This document shows positions 44,593 through 54,031 of a stretch of 64,000 nucleotides of DNA, in pieces (position 1 is the stretch's first letter; each line of letters opens with the position of its first letter). This DNA is from Leptolyngbyaceae cyanobacterium M33_DOE_097 (GTDB lineage: Bacteria > Cyanobacteriota > Cyanobacteriia > Leptolyngbyales > Leptolyngbyaceae), in assembly GCA_015296075.1 (NCBI GenBank), contig DVDV01000193.1, forward strand, positions 1 through 64,000, written 5' to 3'. The position numbers and the translations under genes were made by a program. The notes below the pieces were generated by a model. It saw only the letters and a program-made list of their open reading frames with translations, was not told the DNA's origin and searched no databases.

Positions 44593-46116
44593 TTAACGCG
44601 CTCTTCCCAACGTCGTGATGTAGAGTACCGCTTCTTCGGGCGGGATACCCAACACCTCATTTACCTGGTCATCAAAGAAACCACCAATGCCACTCACACC
44701 CAAACCAAGATGAATCGCAGCTAGATTTAAGCGTTGACCTAAATGCCCCGCATCCATGTGCAGGTAGCGATAGACGCGATCGCCATATTGCTCAACAGCC
44801 GTCTTTAGATCCGCTGTCTGAAACAGCACAACTGCCGCATCCCTGCCCAGGTTTTGCCCCAGGCAAAGAAAATGTAACTCACGCCGAAAATTCTTAAACC
44901 GGATCTGGCGTAACTCCTGCTCAGCCGGAGCGTAGTAGTAACATCCGTCTTCTAAGCCAGTCACGGCCGAAACAGCGATAAACGTCTCGACTAAATTAAG
45001 CGTAAAAAAGTCGGGTTGGTCGTCTAACCCTTGATTGGCGTAGTGGTGAGGCTGGTAGGTAAAGTCTAGTAAAGCTTTTAACTCTTCAATTGTTAGCGAC
45101 GCACCATTGTATTCACGGGTTGAGCGGCGCTTGAGCATTGTTTCAGGCAAACCAGAGAGGCGATCGCCCCAGTTGACCGGGGCTGTTGTGGCATCGACCT
45201 TAAAACAAAACGGAAAATTGTACTTACTGGTCTTATTGAGTCGAGTCGTGCTGGCTCTCCAGGCAGTTTGAGGGGTAGCAGGCATCTGAGTAGCCTGGTG
45301 AAAGTAGCCTAAAAATTCACCATCCGTCACGGTGGCAGCTTCCTTCTGACTCGGCATCGGCAACACACAGCCCGTATCTACAATTTCTGTTTGTTCTAAC
45401 CAGTCCAATAATGGAATGACCGCGATCGCTCCCTCTTCGGCCTCATTGATATAGAGCAACTCATTCACAACGGCATCGGCAAAGCCTCCCACCAAACAAG
45501 GGCGAAAGCCACTAATGGCACAGGCCAACTCAACATTGCCAAGCAAATGACCAGAATCTAACAAAATTCGGCGATAAGCGCGGTCTTGATAGCGCCAGGC
45601 TGATCGCCAAAACACACCTGTAACAATGATCGCCAAACGGGCTTGCGCCAAAGCCGGATGCCCAAAACACGCCGCTTCTAACTTTTCCCAACTGGGACTC
45701 TCCCAAAATTGGACAAGCGAGTGGTCTTTGACTTGATAGTTGTAAAGGCCCGGTGCAAAATAGCGATCGCCCCGTGACACCAGGTAGATTTCAGCCGGGT
45801 ATAGCCCCCCCGCCGAGGGAGCCGATCTCAAATAATGGGGTTTGCTAACTGTCGAGATCATGCCCGTCACACCATAGCTGCAATACAGCATTTGCGACAA
45901 CCGCTGCCACCACTGCGCTTCAGCATCTTCTAAGGCGATTGGTGCCCCCTTCTCAATAAAGGGCTTGAGGTCAACCACCTTGCCAATTGGATACTCTTTG
46001 TAAGGCGTGGGCTGACGATCCCAATCAAGTGACTGGCTTTTAGTGTGAATCGTGTGGGGGTCGTACTTGGTGTGTTGATGAAACTGCTCAGCGAGTGAAG
46101 TAGAAGAATTGGGCAT
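44593..46116 (-). CDS. SagB/ThcOx-type double nitroreductase
   Basis: A 507-residue flavoprotein with two nitroreductase-like domains. The N-terminal half carries AQWWQRLSQMLYCSYGVTG, YLRSAPSAGGLYPAEIYLV and DSGHLLGNVELA; the C-terminal half has MLKRRSTREYNGASLT, a central acidic region, and DAGHLGQRLNLAAIHLGLGVSG, GIPPEEAVLYITTLGR. This is the SagB/ThcOx family, which oxidises azoline rings in peptide toxin and cyanobactin pathways. No precursor peptide or cyclodehydratase gene is adjacent, so a stand-alone dehydrogenase role is possible. ATG 46116 (MPNSSTSL) is preferred over 46158. Confidence 0.88.
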   Translation of the reverse strand: MPNSSTSLAEQFHQHTKYDPHTIHTKSQSLDWDRQPTPYKEYPIGKVVDLKPFIEKGAPIALEDAEAQWWQRLSQMLYCSYGVTGMISTVSKPHYLRSAPSAGGLYPAEIYLVSRGDRYFAPGLYNYQVKDHSLVQFWESPSWEKLEAACFGHPALAQARLAIIVTGVFWRSAWRYQDRAYRRILLDSGHLLGNVELACAISGFRPCLVGGFADAVVNELLYINEAEEGAIAVIPLLDWLEQTEIVDTGCVLPMPSQKEAATVTDGEFLGYFHQATQMPATPQTAWRASTTRLNKTSKYNFPFCFKVDATTAPVNWGDRLSGLPETMLKRRSTREYNGASLTIEELKALLDFTYQPHHYANQGLDDQPDFFTLNLVETFIAVSAVTGLEDGCYYYAPAEQELRQIRFKNFRRELHFLCLGQNLGRDAAVVLFQTADLKTAVEQYGDRVYRYLHMDAGHLGQRLNLAAIHLGLGVSGIGGFFDDQVNEVLGIPPEEAVLYITTLGRAR

Positions 46117-46164
46117 GGTGCGCTTCGATCCAAAGGGTCGCTGTTTCAATCTTGGCACTTGCGA

Positions 46165-47019
46165 TTAGTTTTGGGGGGGCGGTGTCGCTTTCGCTGGAAA
46201 CAAAGTGGCATCGAAAGCATACAGACGCGATCGCCACACCTCATAACCAGCCCGATTTAGGTGCAAACCGTCGGTAGTTAAATTGGTCGCTAAATCTCCA
46301 GAGGTGTCGAGAAAATAGGGAAACAGATCCAAAAACTCCACATCTTCTTCTTGAGCAACGAGTTTGAGGCGATCATTTAAAGCTTGAATCTCTTTGTTGG
46401 GCAAGGTTGAGAAGCGTTTTACCCAACGCGGGGTAGTTTCGGTGTGGGGCAACGCAGCAAGCCGACTGCCACCATGGGGCAAAATCGACTGCATCACAAT
46501 TCGGGCTTTGGGGTGCATCCGCTTAAGATACTGTACGATCTCGCGCTGGTTTTCAACGACAGTGACGCGCCGAATATCTTTCGCCAAATCATTGATGCCA
46601 ATCATCAGGAAAATTGTTTCAGGCCGCGTCTGATCAAACAGCTTTAGGCGCTTGAGCAAGCCATAACTCGTCTCACCTGAAATTCCCTGATTTAGCCAGG
46701 TACTATTTTCGGGCAACAACTCAGGCGGAAACCAGAGACTAATTGAGTCACCCGCCAATACATTGAGTCGCCTGGGTTGCTTTTGTGCTGCCACTTTTGC
46801 CTCACGTTGCAACAATGCCACCCACTGCTGGTAGTTGAGATAAACGCGCTCTCCCGGTTGAGTGTTGGCAGAAGCCTCAGATGCCGAATTTGCCGCTGAA
46901 GAATGCCCCTGAAACAGCACATTAAAGTTGGTACGACCGACAAATAAAACAGTCAACATCCCACCGATCGCGATCGGCACCACCAACCATCGAGCATTCT
47001 TGAGCGACCAGAGTGGCAT
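46165..47019 (-). CDS. SGNH/GDSL hydrolase with membrane anchor
   Basis: A 284-residue protein with a transmembrane or signal helix (WLVVPIAIGGMLTVLFV) and an SGNH hydrolase domain: VLAGDSISLWF (Ser), GISGETSYG (Gly), IGINDL (Asn) and DGLHLNRAGYE (Asp-x-x-His). Likely acts on ester bonds at or outside the membrane. It starts 48 nt upstream of the SagB-like gene on the same strand and may be co-transcribed with it. Confidence 0.9.
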   Translation of the reverse strand: MPLWSLKNARWLVVPIAIGGMLTVLFVGRTNFNVLFQGHSSAANSASEASANTQPGERVYLNYQQWVALLQREAKVAAQKQPRRLNVLAGDSISLWFPPELLPENSTWLNQGISGETSYGLLKRLKLFDQTRPETIFLMIGINDLAKDIRRVTVVENQREIVQYLKRMHPKARIVMQSILPHGGSRLAALPHTETTPRWVKRFSTLPNKEIQALNDRLKLVAQEEDVEFLDLFPYFLDTSGDLATNLTTDGLHLNRAGYEVWRSRLYAFDATLFPAKATPPPQN

Positions 47020-47561
47020 GCAATGTTACCCAAAGTTTGCCCCTGATTGTAATCGCAGTTGCCCGATTAAGAAACGGAGATTCCAACAAATCCGGCGATA
47101 TGAGGCTCAAAATTCACATAGAGTTACGCTTCACGTTTTTATCTGAGGGTAAATAATGAGACATGCTTGGTTTCTGTACGTTCCCCCACTTTAAGGAAAC
47201 CTAACCCTTACGTTTTCACAATCGGCGAAGAGAAAAATCGTATAGCGGTACTGGTAAATGTTAGGACGGAGGTGCAGGGGTGAAAGTCCTGACTAGGAGC
47301 GCAGATCCCACATCTTCTTGTAACAACTTTTATGGGTAGTGCTACATTTTGTTATTCCACGCCAAATCATGATGAGATTTGTCAGTCTAAGCTGCTGTCT
47401 AGGCTCAAAAGTTGAGTCATTTGGCAGGCTCCATTTATCCTTTTGGTTGCGTGTGATATACCCCACCAGCCAGACGGGTATAGATTCGAGCGAAACATCG
47501 ATCGCCCCGTTCCAATCGTCCGCTAGCATAGAGCAGTAACGCACTCAGGGAGAAAGGCGCT
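47020..47561. other. Intergenic region containing repeat R1
   Basis: Upstream of gshA. Apart from R1 copy 3 (47241-47346) no gene or promoter is recognised. AGGGAG before the GTG at 47562 is the gshA ribosome site. Confidence 0.5.
47241..47346. repeat. Dispersed repeat R1, copy 3
   Basis: Starts TATAGCGGTACTGG, keeps GTTAGGACGGAGGTGCAGGGG and ACATCTTCTTGTA, ends GTAGTGCTACA. The two internal hairpins have decayed (GACTAGGAGCGCAGATCCC), so this looks older than copy 1. About 215 bp upstream of gshA. Confidence 0.78.
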
Positions 47562-48710
47562 GTGCTATCAAAAGGGTTTGAAGTCGAGATCTACACCAGC
47601 ACCCCTGAGGGTCATGTCGTTGGGTTGTCTGACAAGGTAGTTGAAGCGCTTGATGGGTTTGTGCGTGAGCCAGATAGCCGCAACGTTGAATACACGACCC
47701 CTCCCTGTTACCGCTATGAGCGACTGTTGTGTGATCTAGTCCGGCCTCGCCAACGTCTCCGCCAGTTCTTAAAGGACTTAGGCAATTACACCCTGATTCC
47801 TGGCAGCACTTTATCGCTCGGTGGCAGCGATCGCTTCTACCGCTCTGACCCAGCCAACCCTTACCACACCTATATTGAGCAGACGTACGGCACCAAAGTT
47901 GTAACAGCTAGCGTCCATATTAATATCGGCATCAGTGATCCAGAAATTTTGATGCGGGCTTGTCGCTTGATTCGCGTGGAGGCTCCATTATTTCTGGCGT
48001 TAAGTGCCGCTTCGCCTTTTCTTGATGGCGCACCAACTGGGCACCATTCGACTCGCTGGAGTTTGTTCCCTAAGACTCCGGCCCATGTGCCTTTATTTGA
48101 AAGCCACACCCACTTCATTCGCTGGACTGAAGCACAGCTTGTTGCGGGCACGATGCAAAATGTGCGGCATTTATGGTCATCGGTACGCCCTAATGGCGAT
48201 CGCCGCCCTTACAATCTCAATCGACTAGAGCTACGGATTTGCGATTTGGTGTCTGATCCGGTTGCGTTGCTGGCAATTACAGCTCTGTTAGAAGCTCGGC
48301 TCCTCCAATTGATCGACAATCCTGATTTAGACCCACTTGTGATCAGTCAACTGCCCAGTCATAGCCGAGCTGAAGATTTATTAGAAATCACCGACAAAAA
48401 TGAATTGGCGGCAGCTCACGCCAGTCTGGATGCAACGCTTTATCACTGGCAAACGGGTGCAGCGATCGCAACCCGCGACTGGGTCGAGGCGCTTTATGAC
48501 GAGGTTTGGGAAACTGCTAAAAAGGCAGGCTTTAGCTGCTTTTTACTACCAATCAAGAAAATCCTCAGAGAAGGCAATGAAGCACAACGCTGGCTAGATC
48601 TATATCGTCAAGAAACCTCAGTCGAAGCCGTTATGCAACATGCCATTCAAGAGCTAATTGACCAAGAAAATGTCCTGCAAGATCAGCTTTGTCAGCCGTT
48701 AGTTGCGTAA
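47562..48710 (+). CDS. gshA: Glutamate-cysteine ligase, cyanobacterial type
   Basis: A 382-residue enzyme of the cyanobacterial/plant-like GshA group that makes gamma-glutamylcysteine, the first step of glutathione synthesis. Conserved stretches: LSKGFEVEIYTSTPEGHVV at the start, VEYTTPPCYRYERLL, LIPGSTLSLGGSDRFYRSDP, ASVHINIGISDPE, LSAASPFLDGAPTGHHSTRW. The start is GTG with AGGGAG 11 nt upstream. Monocistronic. Confidence 0.94.
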   Translation: MLSKGFEVEIYTSTPEGHVVGLSDKVVEALDGFVREPDSRNVEYTTPPCYRYERLLCDLVRPRQRLRQFLKDLGNYTLIPGSTLSLGGSDRFYRSDPANPYHTYIEQTYGTKVVTASVHINIGISDPEILMRACRLIRVEAPLFLALSAASPFLDGAPTGHHSTRWSLFPKTPAHVPLFESHTHFIRWTEAQLVAGTMQNVRHLWSSVRPNGDRRPYNLNRLELRICDLVSDPVALLAITALLEARLLQLIDNPDLDPLVISQLPSHSRAEDLLEITDKNELAAAHASLDATLYHWQTGAAIATRDWVEALYDEVWETAKKAGFSCFLLPIKKILREGNEAQRWLDLYRQETSVEAVMQHAIQELIDQENVLQDQLCQPLVA

Positions 48711-49000
48711 ATTGTGAAATGGCCCTTAAAAAGCAAATGATTCAGAATATTTAATCAGTGCTACAGATATGAAGGAAGTATTAAAAATACATATGCTTCG
48801 TTAATTTGTATCCTGGCAAACTTCTGAATTTTGCCTTTGCCCCCATGTGGGGTCAAATCGCCCCTCATTTTCTGGAGACTCAACTTCTTCAACCGCTGAT
48901 ATCGCGGCAAATTGGCGATATTTTCTTGTCAGACCTTACAATGGTCTTTCGCTTTACTGTGTTTGTTCTTTAGTCTTTTTCTCTTTTTGACTCAGTCGCT

Positions 49001-49462
49001 ATGCCGCGTGTTGTTCTTGTTTATCCTCAAATTCCGCCCAACACTGGCAATATCGCTCGTACGTGCGCTGCCACAGATACCGAGTTACATCTCGTTGGTC
49101 CGCTTGGGTTTGAAATTAGCGATCGCTACCTCAAGCGAGCGGGGTTAGATTATTGGCCCCACGTAAAACTGCACTATCACCCGACCCTGGAGATTTTTCA
49201 GGCTTTTCAACGGCAACAACCGGGGCGGGTATTGGGCTACAGCATTTCTGGGAAACAAAACTTTTCGCATTTTAAGTACGAAGAAGACGATTGGTTGATG
49301 TTTGGCAGCGAGACCAACGGCTTACCCAAAGATTTGCTGGCGAGCTGCGATGCAACGCTACGAATTCCGATGCGAGGGGCGGTACGCAGCCTTAACCTGG
49401 CAGTCAGCGCCGCAGTTGCACTCTACGAAGCCCATCGGCAACTTGGGTATTTAGACGATTAG
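49001..49462 (+). CDS. trmL: tRNA (cytidine(34)-2'-O)-methyltransferase
   Basis: A 153-residue SPOUT methyltransferase modifying position 34 of tRNA-Leu isoacceptors. VVLVYPQIPPNTGNIARTC at the start, LVGPLGFEISDRYLKRAGLDYW, LMFGSETNGLP and IPMRGAVRSLNLAVSAAVALYEA at the trefoil-knot end. The length fits TrmL. A weak terminator hairpin follows. Confidence 0.95.
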   Translation: MPRVVLVYPQIPPNTGNIARTCAATDTELHLVGPLGFEISDRYLKRAGLDYWPHVKLHYHPTLEIFQAFQRQQPGRVLGYSISGKQNFSHFKYEEDDWLMFGSETNGLPKDLLASCDATLRIPMRGAVRSLNLAVSAAVALYEAHRQLGYLDD

Positions 49463-49502
49463 CCCTGTCGGTAAGCCCAAACAAGTCATAAACTTTTTAG
49501 CG

Positions 49503-49531
49503 TAGACCCGTGAGCCACAATCAGGGGTCTA
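49503..49531 (+). terminator. Terminator-like hairpin after trmL
   Basis: Stem TAGACCC, 15-nt loop, stem GGGTCTA, then TTCGTTT. The stem is good; the T stretch is interrupted. Confidence 0.55.
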
Positions 49532-51247
49532 TTCGTTTATCTAGGGTGCATTTGCCCAACCGCGATCGCACAATTACACCTTATATATATAGAGGGATAA
49601 AAAGAGGAAAACTGGCGAAAACCGCCCTACAAACTCTCTGCCCAGGCAAACTGCTTTAAAAACATTCAAATAGGGTGTGTTGCACTCTCTCGTGCCGACC
49701 ATCAGGCTCAAACCTGACTGCGAGTGAAATCCAATCCTAAGCTGAAGCCCCATCTATCAGCGTCATAAAATCCTCTCGACTGATGAATTTGGATCACTTT
49801 TCTCTAGCGTTGAATTGGGGAATGAACTTTTCCTGCTTGAAACATACCCCCAAGCTATTGAAATCAACCGTGAAGCCGTCCAAATGATGACGCATTCAGG
49901 TGTTGTTGATCAGGTGTATGAATTCCGTAAGGGGACTGGCTCCGATAAAGACACTGCGCGAACCCAAATGCCCATACCGGGGAATGCTCGTCCAAAAATC
50001 ACATCTAAACTCAGCCGCGCCCACATCCAAGGCTAAGGCTAGTCGCTCATCACCAAGAAAAATACAAGATACCTCTACCCATGTTTCGCTTTACGCCTAG
50101 CTTACCCACCTTTGGCTTGGCTATATCAACCTGCCAAATTGGTTCAGAAAAGGAATTGCCAGCAACCTGGTTTTCTGCGAAAACTGGCTTTTACCCGGTC
50201 TAAACGCTCAAAGTCTTACTCCTCATAAAAAAGCTTTCGTTTACCTCGCACTACTACCTGGTTGAGAACTCTACTCGCTGGCCCGATGCAGTCTCGCAAC
50301 GAAGCCACTGATAGCGGCAGAAATTAAACCCATCACAGGAAATAGCGATCGCCAGGGACAATTTTCAGACTCGTGACACAGTATCCTCGCAATATAAAGC
50401 ACGCTTTACATCAGAAGTGTGTTGCCGTTTACGGAACTGATGTGTTAATAAACTGAGCTGCTATTTTTGTACGGGTTGAGATGGCGATCGCGATTTAGCC
50501 AATTCCCCCTTCAAGAGCTAAACTCCCCACTTACAAGAAATTCGCTATCAACTCAACTTTGATGTCGCGTCGTGCAGCCCACTGCGTATTTAAGCCTGCG
50601 CCAAGACTGAACCTCAAATTAATTCCTCGGCAGAGCAAAAACAATGAGCTATATATTCTGTTGAGGGAATAATAACCAGTTGCCTAACCGCGCTCAAAAA
50701 CCTGCAAATGCACTGGAAACAGCCTTCTAAGCGCTGTTCTCCGCAATCGATTTTTTGGGGGCGATCGCTCAAACATTGATTCTGCTTAAGTTCCTCCCTC
50801 TATGCAGCAATTTAAGAAAATCTAATTAGTAAAACCTTTTAGAAATTCAGCTCGAACTGAGCTGGTCAGGAATTAATCAATAAGAAATTTATATATACTT
50901 GACATCCACAAAAGCATTCGGATTTAGGTCAAAAAAAATCGTATTTTCTAACAGCTGTCATCAGATTTAGAAATAAATCACTGCTTTTTAGCAGGTCTTT
51001 GCAAAACCTTTTTGGAGCTTCAAACAGCCTGTAGGAGGAGATTTGCGAAACTACCTACTATTTCTACCGTTGACAAGGCATCTTAAGTTCTGCTAGCTAT
51101 TTCAACGAATCCATTCGTGGAATTTTCAGCACTTGTTACGGGTTGTCTAAACTTTCAAAGCAGGGTAATCTGCCTAGGTATATCTACCCCGAGTGATTTG
51201 AATCACGGTTTTTTGTGAGCAAAGTCATGAAGGAGTGGTAAATTTGG
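49532..51247. other. 1.7-kb gene-free stretch with a possible decayed gene
   Basis: No intact gene. Between about 49890 and 50240 the minus strand holds broken open frames with protein-like runs (DVGAAEFRCDFW, SIPRYGHLGS and, in another frame, WQVDIAKPK), consistent with an eroded coding sequence of unknown kind. Near 50395-50470 several short inverted repeats cluster (TAAAGC/GCTTTA, CCG-TTTA-CGG). TTGACA at 50899 has no good -10 partner. Just before the M23 gene, GTGAT-TTGA-ATCAC then GGTTTTTT (51193-51214) looks like a weak attenuator. I tested by eye for a cyclic di-AMP riboswitch and did not find its conserved boxes. Confidence 0.4.
51193..51214 (+). terminator. Possible attenuator upstream of the M23 gene
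   Basis: Stem GTGAT, loop TTGA, stem ATCAC, then GGTTTTTT, about 33 nt before ATG 51248. The stem is only 5 bp, so it may be a weak leader terminator or nothing. Confidence 0.3.
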
Positions 51248-53326
51248 ATGACTCGTGCACAGTTGAACGCTGGACACTTTAGGAGGTCGTTTTTGAAGCG
51301 AGCAATGTCACGGAAGGAAGAGTCTGCCCCTTCCAGTCTTATCGGAACCGATACCGTATCTGGTCAGAGCAAGCAGGCTGCTCCCGAGTCTTCTCGAAGA
51401 GCACGGACATCCGCCGCCGTCATCGGTTTGGCCCTCTCGGTTGGTGCTCATGGGTTGGTTCTTACCCGCCCCGGTGAAGCAGCTACAACAGATCCAGTTC
51501 CCGCCGAATCGGCACCTTCGGTCTCTGAAGGGGTGAATCCTGAAGCTGATGAAGAGTCTTCCGCTGTGATTCTTCCTTCTCCAGAGCTACAGGCGATCAC
51601 CCCAGGCACTGAACCAGTGCTAGTTAATCGAGCGCCTCAGACTGTTGTCCCCGCTCAGTCTGTTGTCGGAAACGAGGCTTCTGAAGTTCCCACTCAAGGT
51701 GTGCTTTCGAATGCTTCCAGATCCGATTCTCGCGGCACCAACGATGTTGTTTTACATGCCGTTCGAGAAGGGCAAACACTCTGGAAGATTGCCCAAATCT
51801 ATGGCATCCAGACTAAAGAAATTGCAGCCCTGAATGGCATTTCTCCAACAGCGACTCTGACTGTTGGCCAGACCCTCAAGGTGCCTGTTTCTGAGACAGT
51901 GCCAACTGTTGTCCAAACCCTGCCTGAAGAGGCAAGCGTTCCGGCTTACTACGGGCAAGTTGCGCTTCAACCAGAGGTCACTCCGGCACCATCTGCGCCA
52001 GTTGCTGTTTCGGAAGCAGTCTCTCCCTCAGAAAACATTGCTTCTGCAACCAATCTAGAGAAGCAGCAAACAAAGACGACGACTAATAGCCAAGCTAAGG
52101 CGGTCGAGAAAGTTTCTGAGCCTTCTCTGGAGAAGCAAAAGAGTATTTCCGCGACTCGCCCAGTTGAATCAGCGCAACCTGAAAATCGTTCTGCTGAGGT
52201 TGCTGTAGCAGTTAGAAGCTATCGAGTTACTGCGGGCGATACAATCAGCGCGATCGCTCGTACTCATGGGGTTTCTAAACAAGAATTAATCCGCGCTAAC
52301 GGAATCACCAATCCCAACTTGATTCGTGTGAATCAGACGTTGATCATTCCGTCTAAGGTTGCAGCGGTTAGAACTCTCCCTGTTCTACCAACTGAGCTTA
52401 CTGAAACGGCAAGTGCTGAAGAGGCTACAGAGAGTCAGGTTAAGTCGAATGACGAAACCATCCAGGCTTATCGTATCCAGCCTTTACAGACGCAACAGAC
52501 AAGCGAGCAAACCTTTACGCCTGGGGTTTTACCTGAGAAGGTACAGGCTGAAAGCACAACGGCTCCTGATTACGTTGCGAACTTACGTCAAGAGATCAGC
52601 AAGTTACGCGAGAAGTACAACCAGCCTTCTGTTAAGGCAACCGTTGACGTATCAGAAAGTGTTCGAGTTGCTGTTGTTTCAACTCCAGCCGCTGCTCCCG
52701 CAGTCGTCACCCAAAATGCGCGGGTAAATCCTGAGTTACCGACTCAGCCCGCTCGTCAGCAAGCCGTAGAATCGGCGCCGATTAAGTCGGTTGCAACCGT
52801 GAAGCGGCCTCAGCAGGTTGCGGTCGCTCCAGTTGGCTCTGAGAGCTATGACCCGATCCTTGAAAGCGCGATCGGGAAAGTTGTTTCTCCAGAGTTGCCT
52901 GCTATTGGTGCGCCAGATTCTTACTTACCCAACAGCCAAACAGCTTCTAAAGGGTTCATTTGGCCAACTCGCGGTGTCTTAACTTCTGGTTATGGCTGGC
53001 GCTGGGGTCGTATGCACAAGGGCATTGATATTGCCGCTCCAGTTGGTACGCCAATTTTGGCAGCTGCCGATGGGAAAGTGACTTACTCTCGCTGGAACTC
53101 TGGCGGTTATGGCAATCTCGTTGAGATTACCCACCCTGATGGCACTGTGACTCTCTATGCTCACAATAACCGTCTCTTGGTTAAGGAAGGGCAGCAGGTT
53201 ACTCAAGGTCAGCAAATTGCTGAAATGGGCAGCACTGGCTATAGCACAGGGCCTCACTGTCACTTTGAGATTCATCTGCCAGGTAAGGGTGCTATTAACC
53301 CAATGACTCGTCTGGCTAGAAGATAA
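51248..53326 (+). CDS. LysM/M23 peptidoglycan hydrolase
   Basis: A 692-residue exported protein that likely cuts cross-links in peptidoglycan. A charged N-terminus and hydrophobic AAVIGLALSVGAHGLVL (~55-75) form a signal or anchor. LysM domains lie at ~169-214 (HAVREGQTLWKIAQIYG) and ~324-368 (YRVTAGDTISAIARTHG), separated by Glu/Thr/Pro-rich linkers. The M23 zinc peptidase fills ~570-690: SGYGWRWGRMHKGIDIAAPVG with H-x3-D, and GPHCHFEIH with H-x-H, so the metal site is complete. AAGGAG precedes the ATG by 12 nt. A strong terminator follows. Confidence 0.94.
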   Translation: MTRAQLNAGHFRRSFLKRAMSRKEESAPSSLIGTDTVSGQSKQAAPESSRRARTSAAVIGLALSVGAHGLVLTRPGEAATTDPVPAESAPSVSEGVNPEADEESSAVILPSPELQAITPGTEPVLVNRAPQTVVPAQSVVGNEASEVPTQGVLSNASRSDSRGTNDVVLHAVREGQTLWKIAQIYGIQTKEIAALNGISPTATLTVGQTLKVPVSETVPTVVQTLPEEASVPAYYGQVALQPEVTPAPSAPVAVSEAVSPSENIASATNLEKQQTKTTTNSQAKAVEKVSEPSLEKQKSISATRPVESAQPENRSAEVAVAVRSYRVTAGDTISAIARTHGVSKQELIRANGITNPNLIRVNQTLIIPSKVAAVRTLPVLPTELTETASAEEATESQVKSNDETIQAYRIQPLQTQQTSEQTFTPGVLPEKVQAESTTAPDYVANLRQEISKLREKYNQPSVKATVDVSESVRVAVVSTPAAAPAVVTQNARVNPELPTQPARQQAVESAPIKSVATVKRPQQVAVAPVGSESYDPILESAIGKVVSPELPAIGAPDSYLPNSQTASKGFIWPTRGVLTSGYGWRWGRMHKGIDIAAPVGTPILAAADGKVTYSRWNSGGYGNLVEITHPDGTVTLYAHNNRLLVKEGQQVTQGQQIAEMGSTGYSTGPHCHFEIHLPGKGAINPMTRLARR

Positions 53327-53373
53327 CTAGGTAGGGACGTTCTTCAAAACCTCATGGTTATCTGAGGAAATGA

Positions 53374-53402
53374 GAGGGGGAATTTTTTCCCCCTTCTTTT
53401 TT
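53374..53402 (+). terminator. Rho-independent terminator of the M23 gene
   Basis: Stem AGGGGGAA, loop TTTT, stem TTCCCCCT, then TCTTTTTT, about 50 nt past the stop. Confidence 0.93.
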
Positions 53403-53456
53403 GAAAATTAGACACAGTTTCACAAGCTGTGCTAAGTTAATAAAGCAACACATTTT

Positions 53457-53529
53457 GGCTCAGTAGCTCAGTGGTTAGAGCAGGGGACTCATAAGCCCAA
53501 GGTCGCAGGTTCAAATCCCGCCTGAGCCA
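53457..53529 (+). tRNA. tRNA-Met (anticodon CAU)
   Basis: A 73-nt cloverleaf: acceptor stem GGCTCAG/CTGAGCC, D arm GCTC...GAGC, anticodon loop CTCATAA, T loop TTCAAAT, discriminator A, no encoded CCA. The elongator-Met body is recognisable, although CAU can also be read by lysidine-modified tRNA-Ile. Three stem pairs are mismatched: G27-A43 and A31-G39 in the anticodon stem and A51-C63 in the T stem. See the findings. Confidence 0.88.
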
Positions 53530-53655
53530 TTAGTAAAGTAAGTTATGAAAGGTAGCCAGGGATACTTTTTGAGAGTTTCCTTTAAGTGTAGAAGGCGATT
53601 TCTGCTGAGGATATTTTTTGTTTGATAGGCCAGTAGAGCGCAAAGGAGGCAGGTC

Positions 53656-53871
53656 ATGGCTACTAAAGAGCAAATCTTACAAGAGTTAGAGAATGCCCCA
53701 GAGCCCCTTCTAGGTGAATTTTTAAGGTATCTACAGCGTCTTAAAGACAAACATCGTGAGGAGATGGAAACAGCCGAAGATCTGGCAGACCTGCAAGCAA
53801 TTCGTACCGAAATTGCTCATGAAGGCACTCTTTCCTGGAAAACAGTTAAGCATGGGCTAGGGCTGTTGTGA
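53656..53871 (+). CDS. Antitoxin-like protein
   Basis: A 71-residue acidic protein (MATKEQILQELENAPEPLLGE at the start, split here) with an amphipathic N-terminal helix and an EMETAEDLADLQAIRTEI middle, resembling short antitoxins paired with RelE/ParE toxins. It overlaps the toxin remnant by the GTGA arrangement (toxin start GTG 53868, own stop 53869-53871), the normal layout of such pairs. The antitoxin is intact, but its toxin is broken. Confidence 0.75.
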   Translation: MATKEQILQELENAPEPLLGEFLRYLQRLKDKHREEMETAEDLADLQAIRTEIAHEGTLSWKTVKHGLGLL

Positions 53872-54027
53872 GCTACCAGGTTGAGTTATCCCCCTCTGCA
53901 CAGCGTCAACTAAAAAAAGATGCCTCGCGATATACAGCAAGTCTTGGTTGTATCAATTGATTCACTGACTATTACTCCCGCCCAGATGGAGCTATGAAGC
54001 TTAAAGGGGAAGATAACGCCTATTACA
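53868..54027 (+). pseudogene. Broken RelE/ParE-type toxin gene
   Basis: GTG start encodes VSYQVELSPSAQRQLKKDAS, the usual N-terminus of RelE-family toxins, then stops at 53960. The following sequence in another frame reads RPDGAMKLKGEDNAYY, which matches the middle of the same family. The intervening part has been lost or shifted, and the rest is displaced by the RAYT gene that starts at 54032. So the toxin is inactivated, probably by deletion and insertion. Confidence 0.72.
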
Positions 54028-54031
54028 TGGA

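Noticed and set aside
49815-50036. 73-codon plus-strand frame
   Set aside because: Lies in the region of decayed sequence; composition is not protein-like, and the minus strand looks more like the former coding strand.
50390-51247. Cyclic di-AMP riboswitch upstream of the M23 hydrolase
   Set aside because: Searched by eye for its conserved boxes (GGGGGAACC-like and GGGUGAAUC-like); none found.
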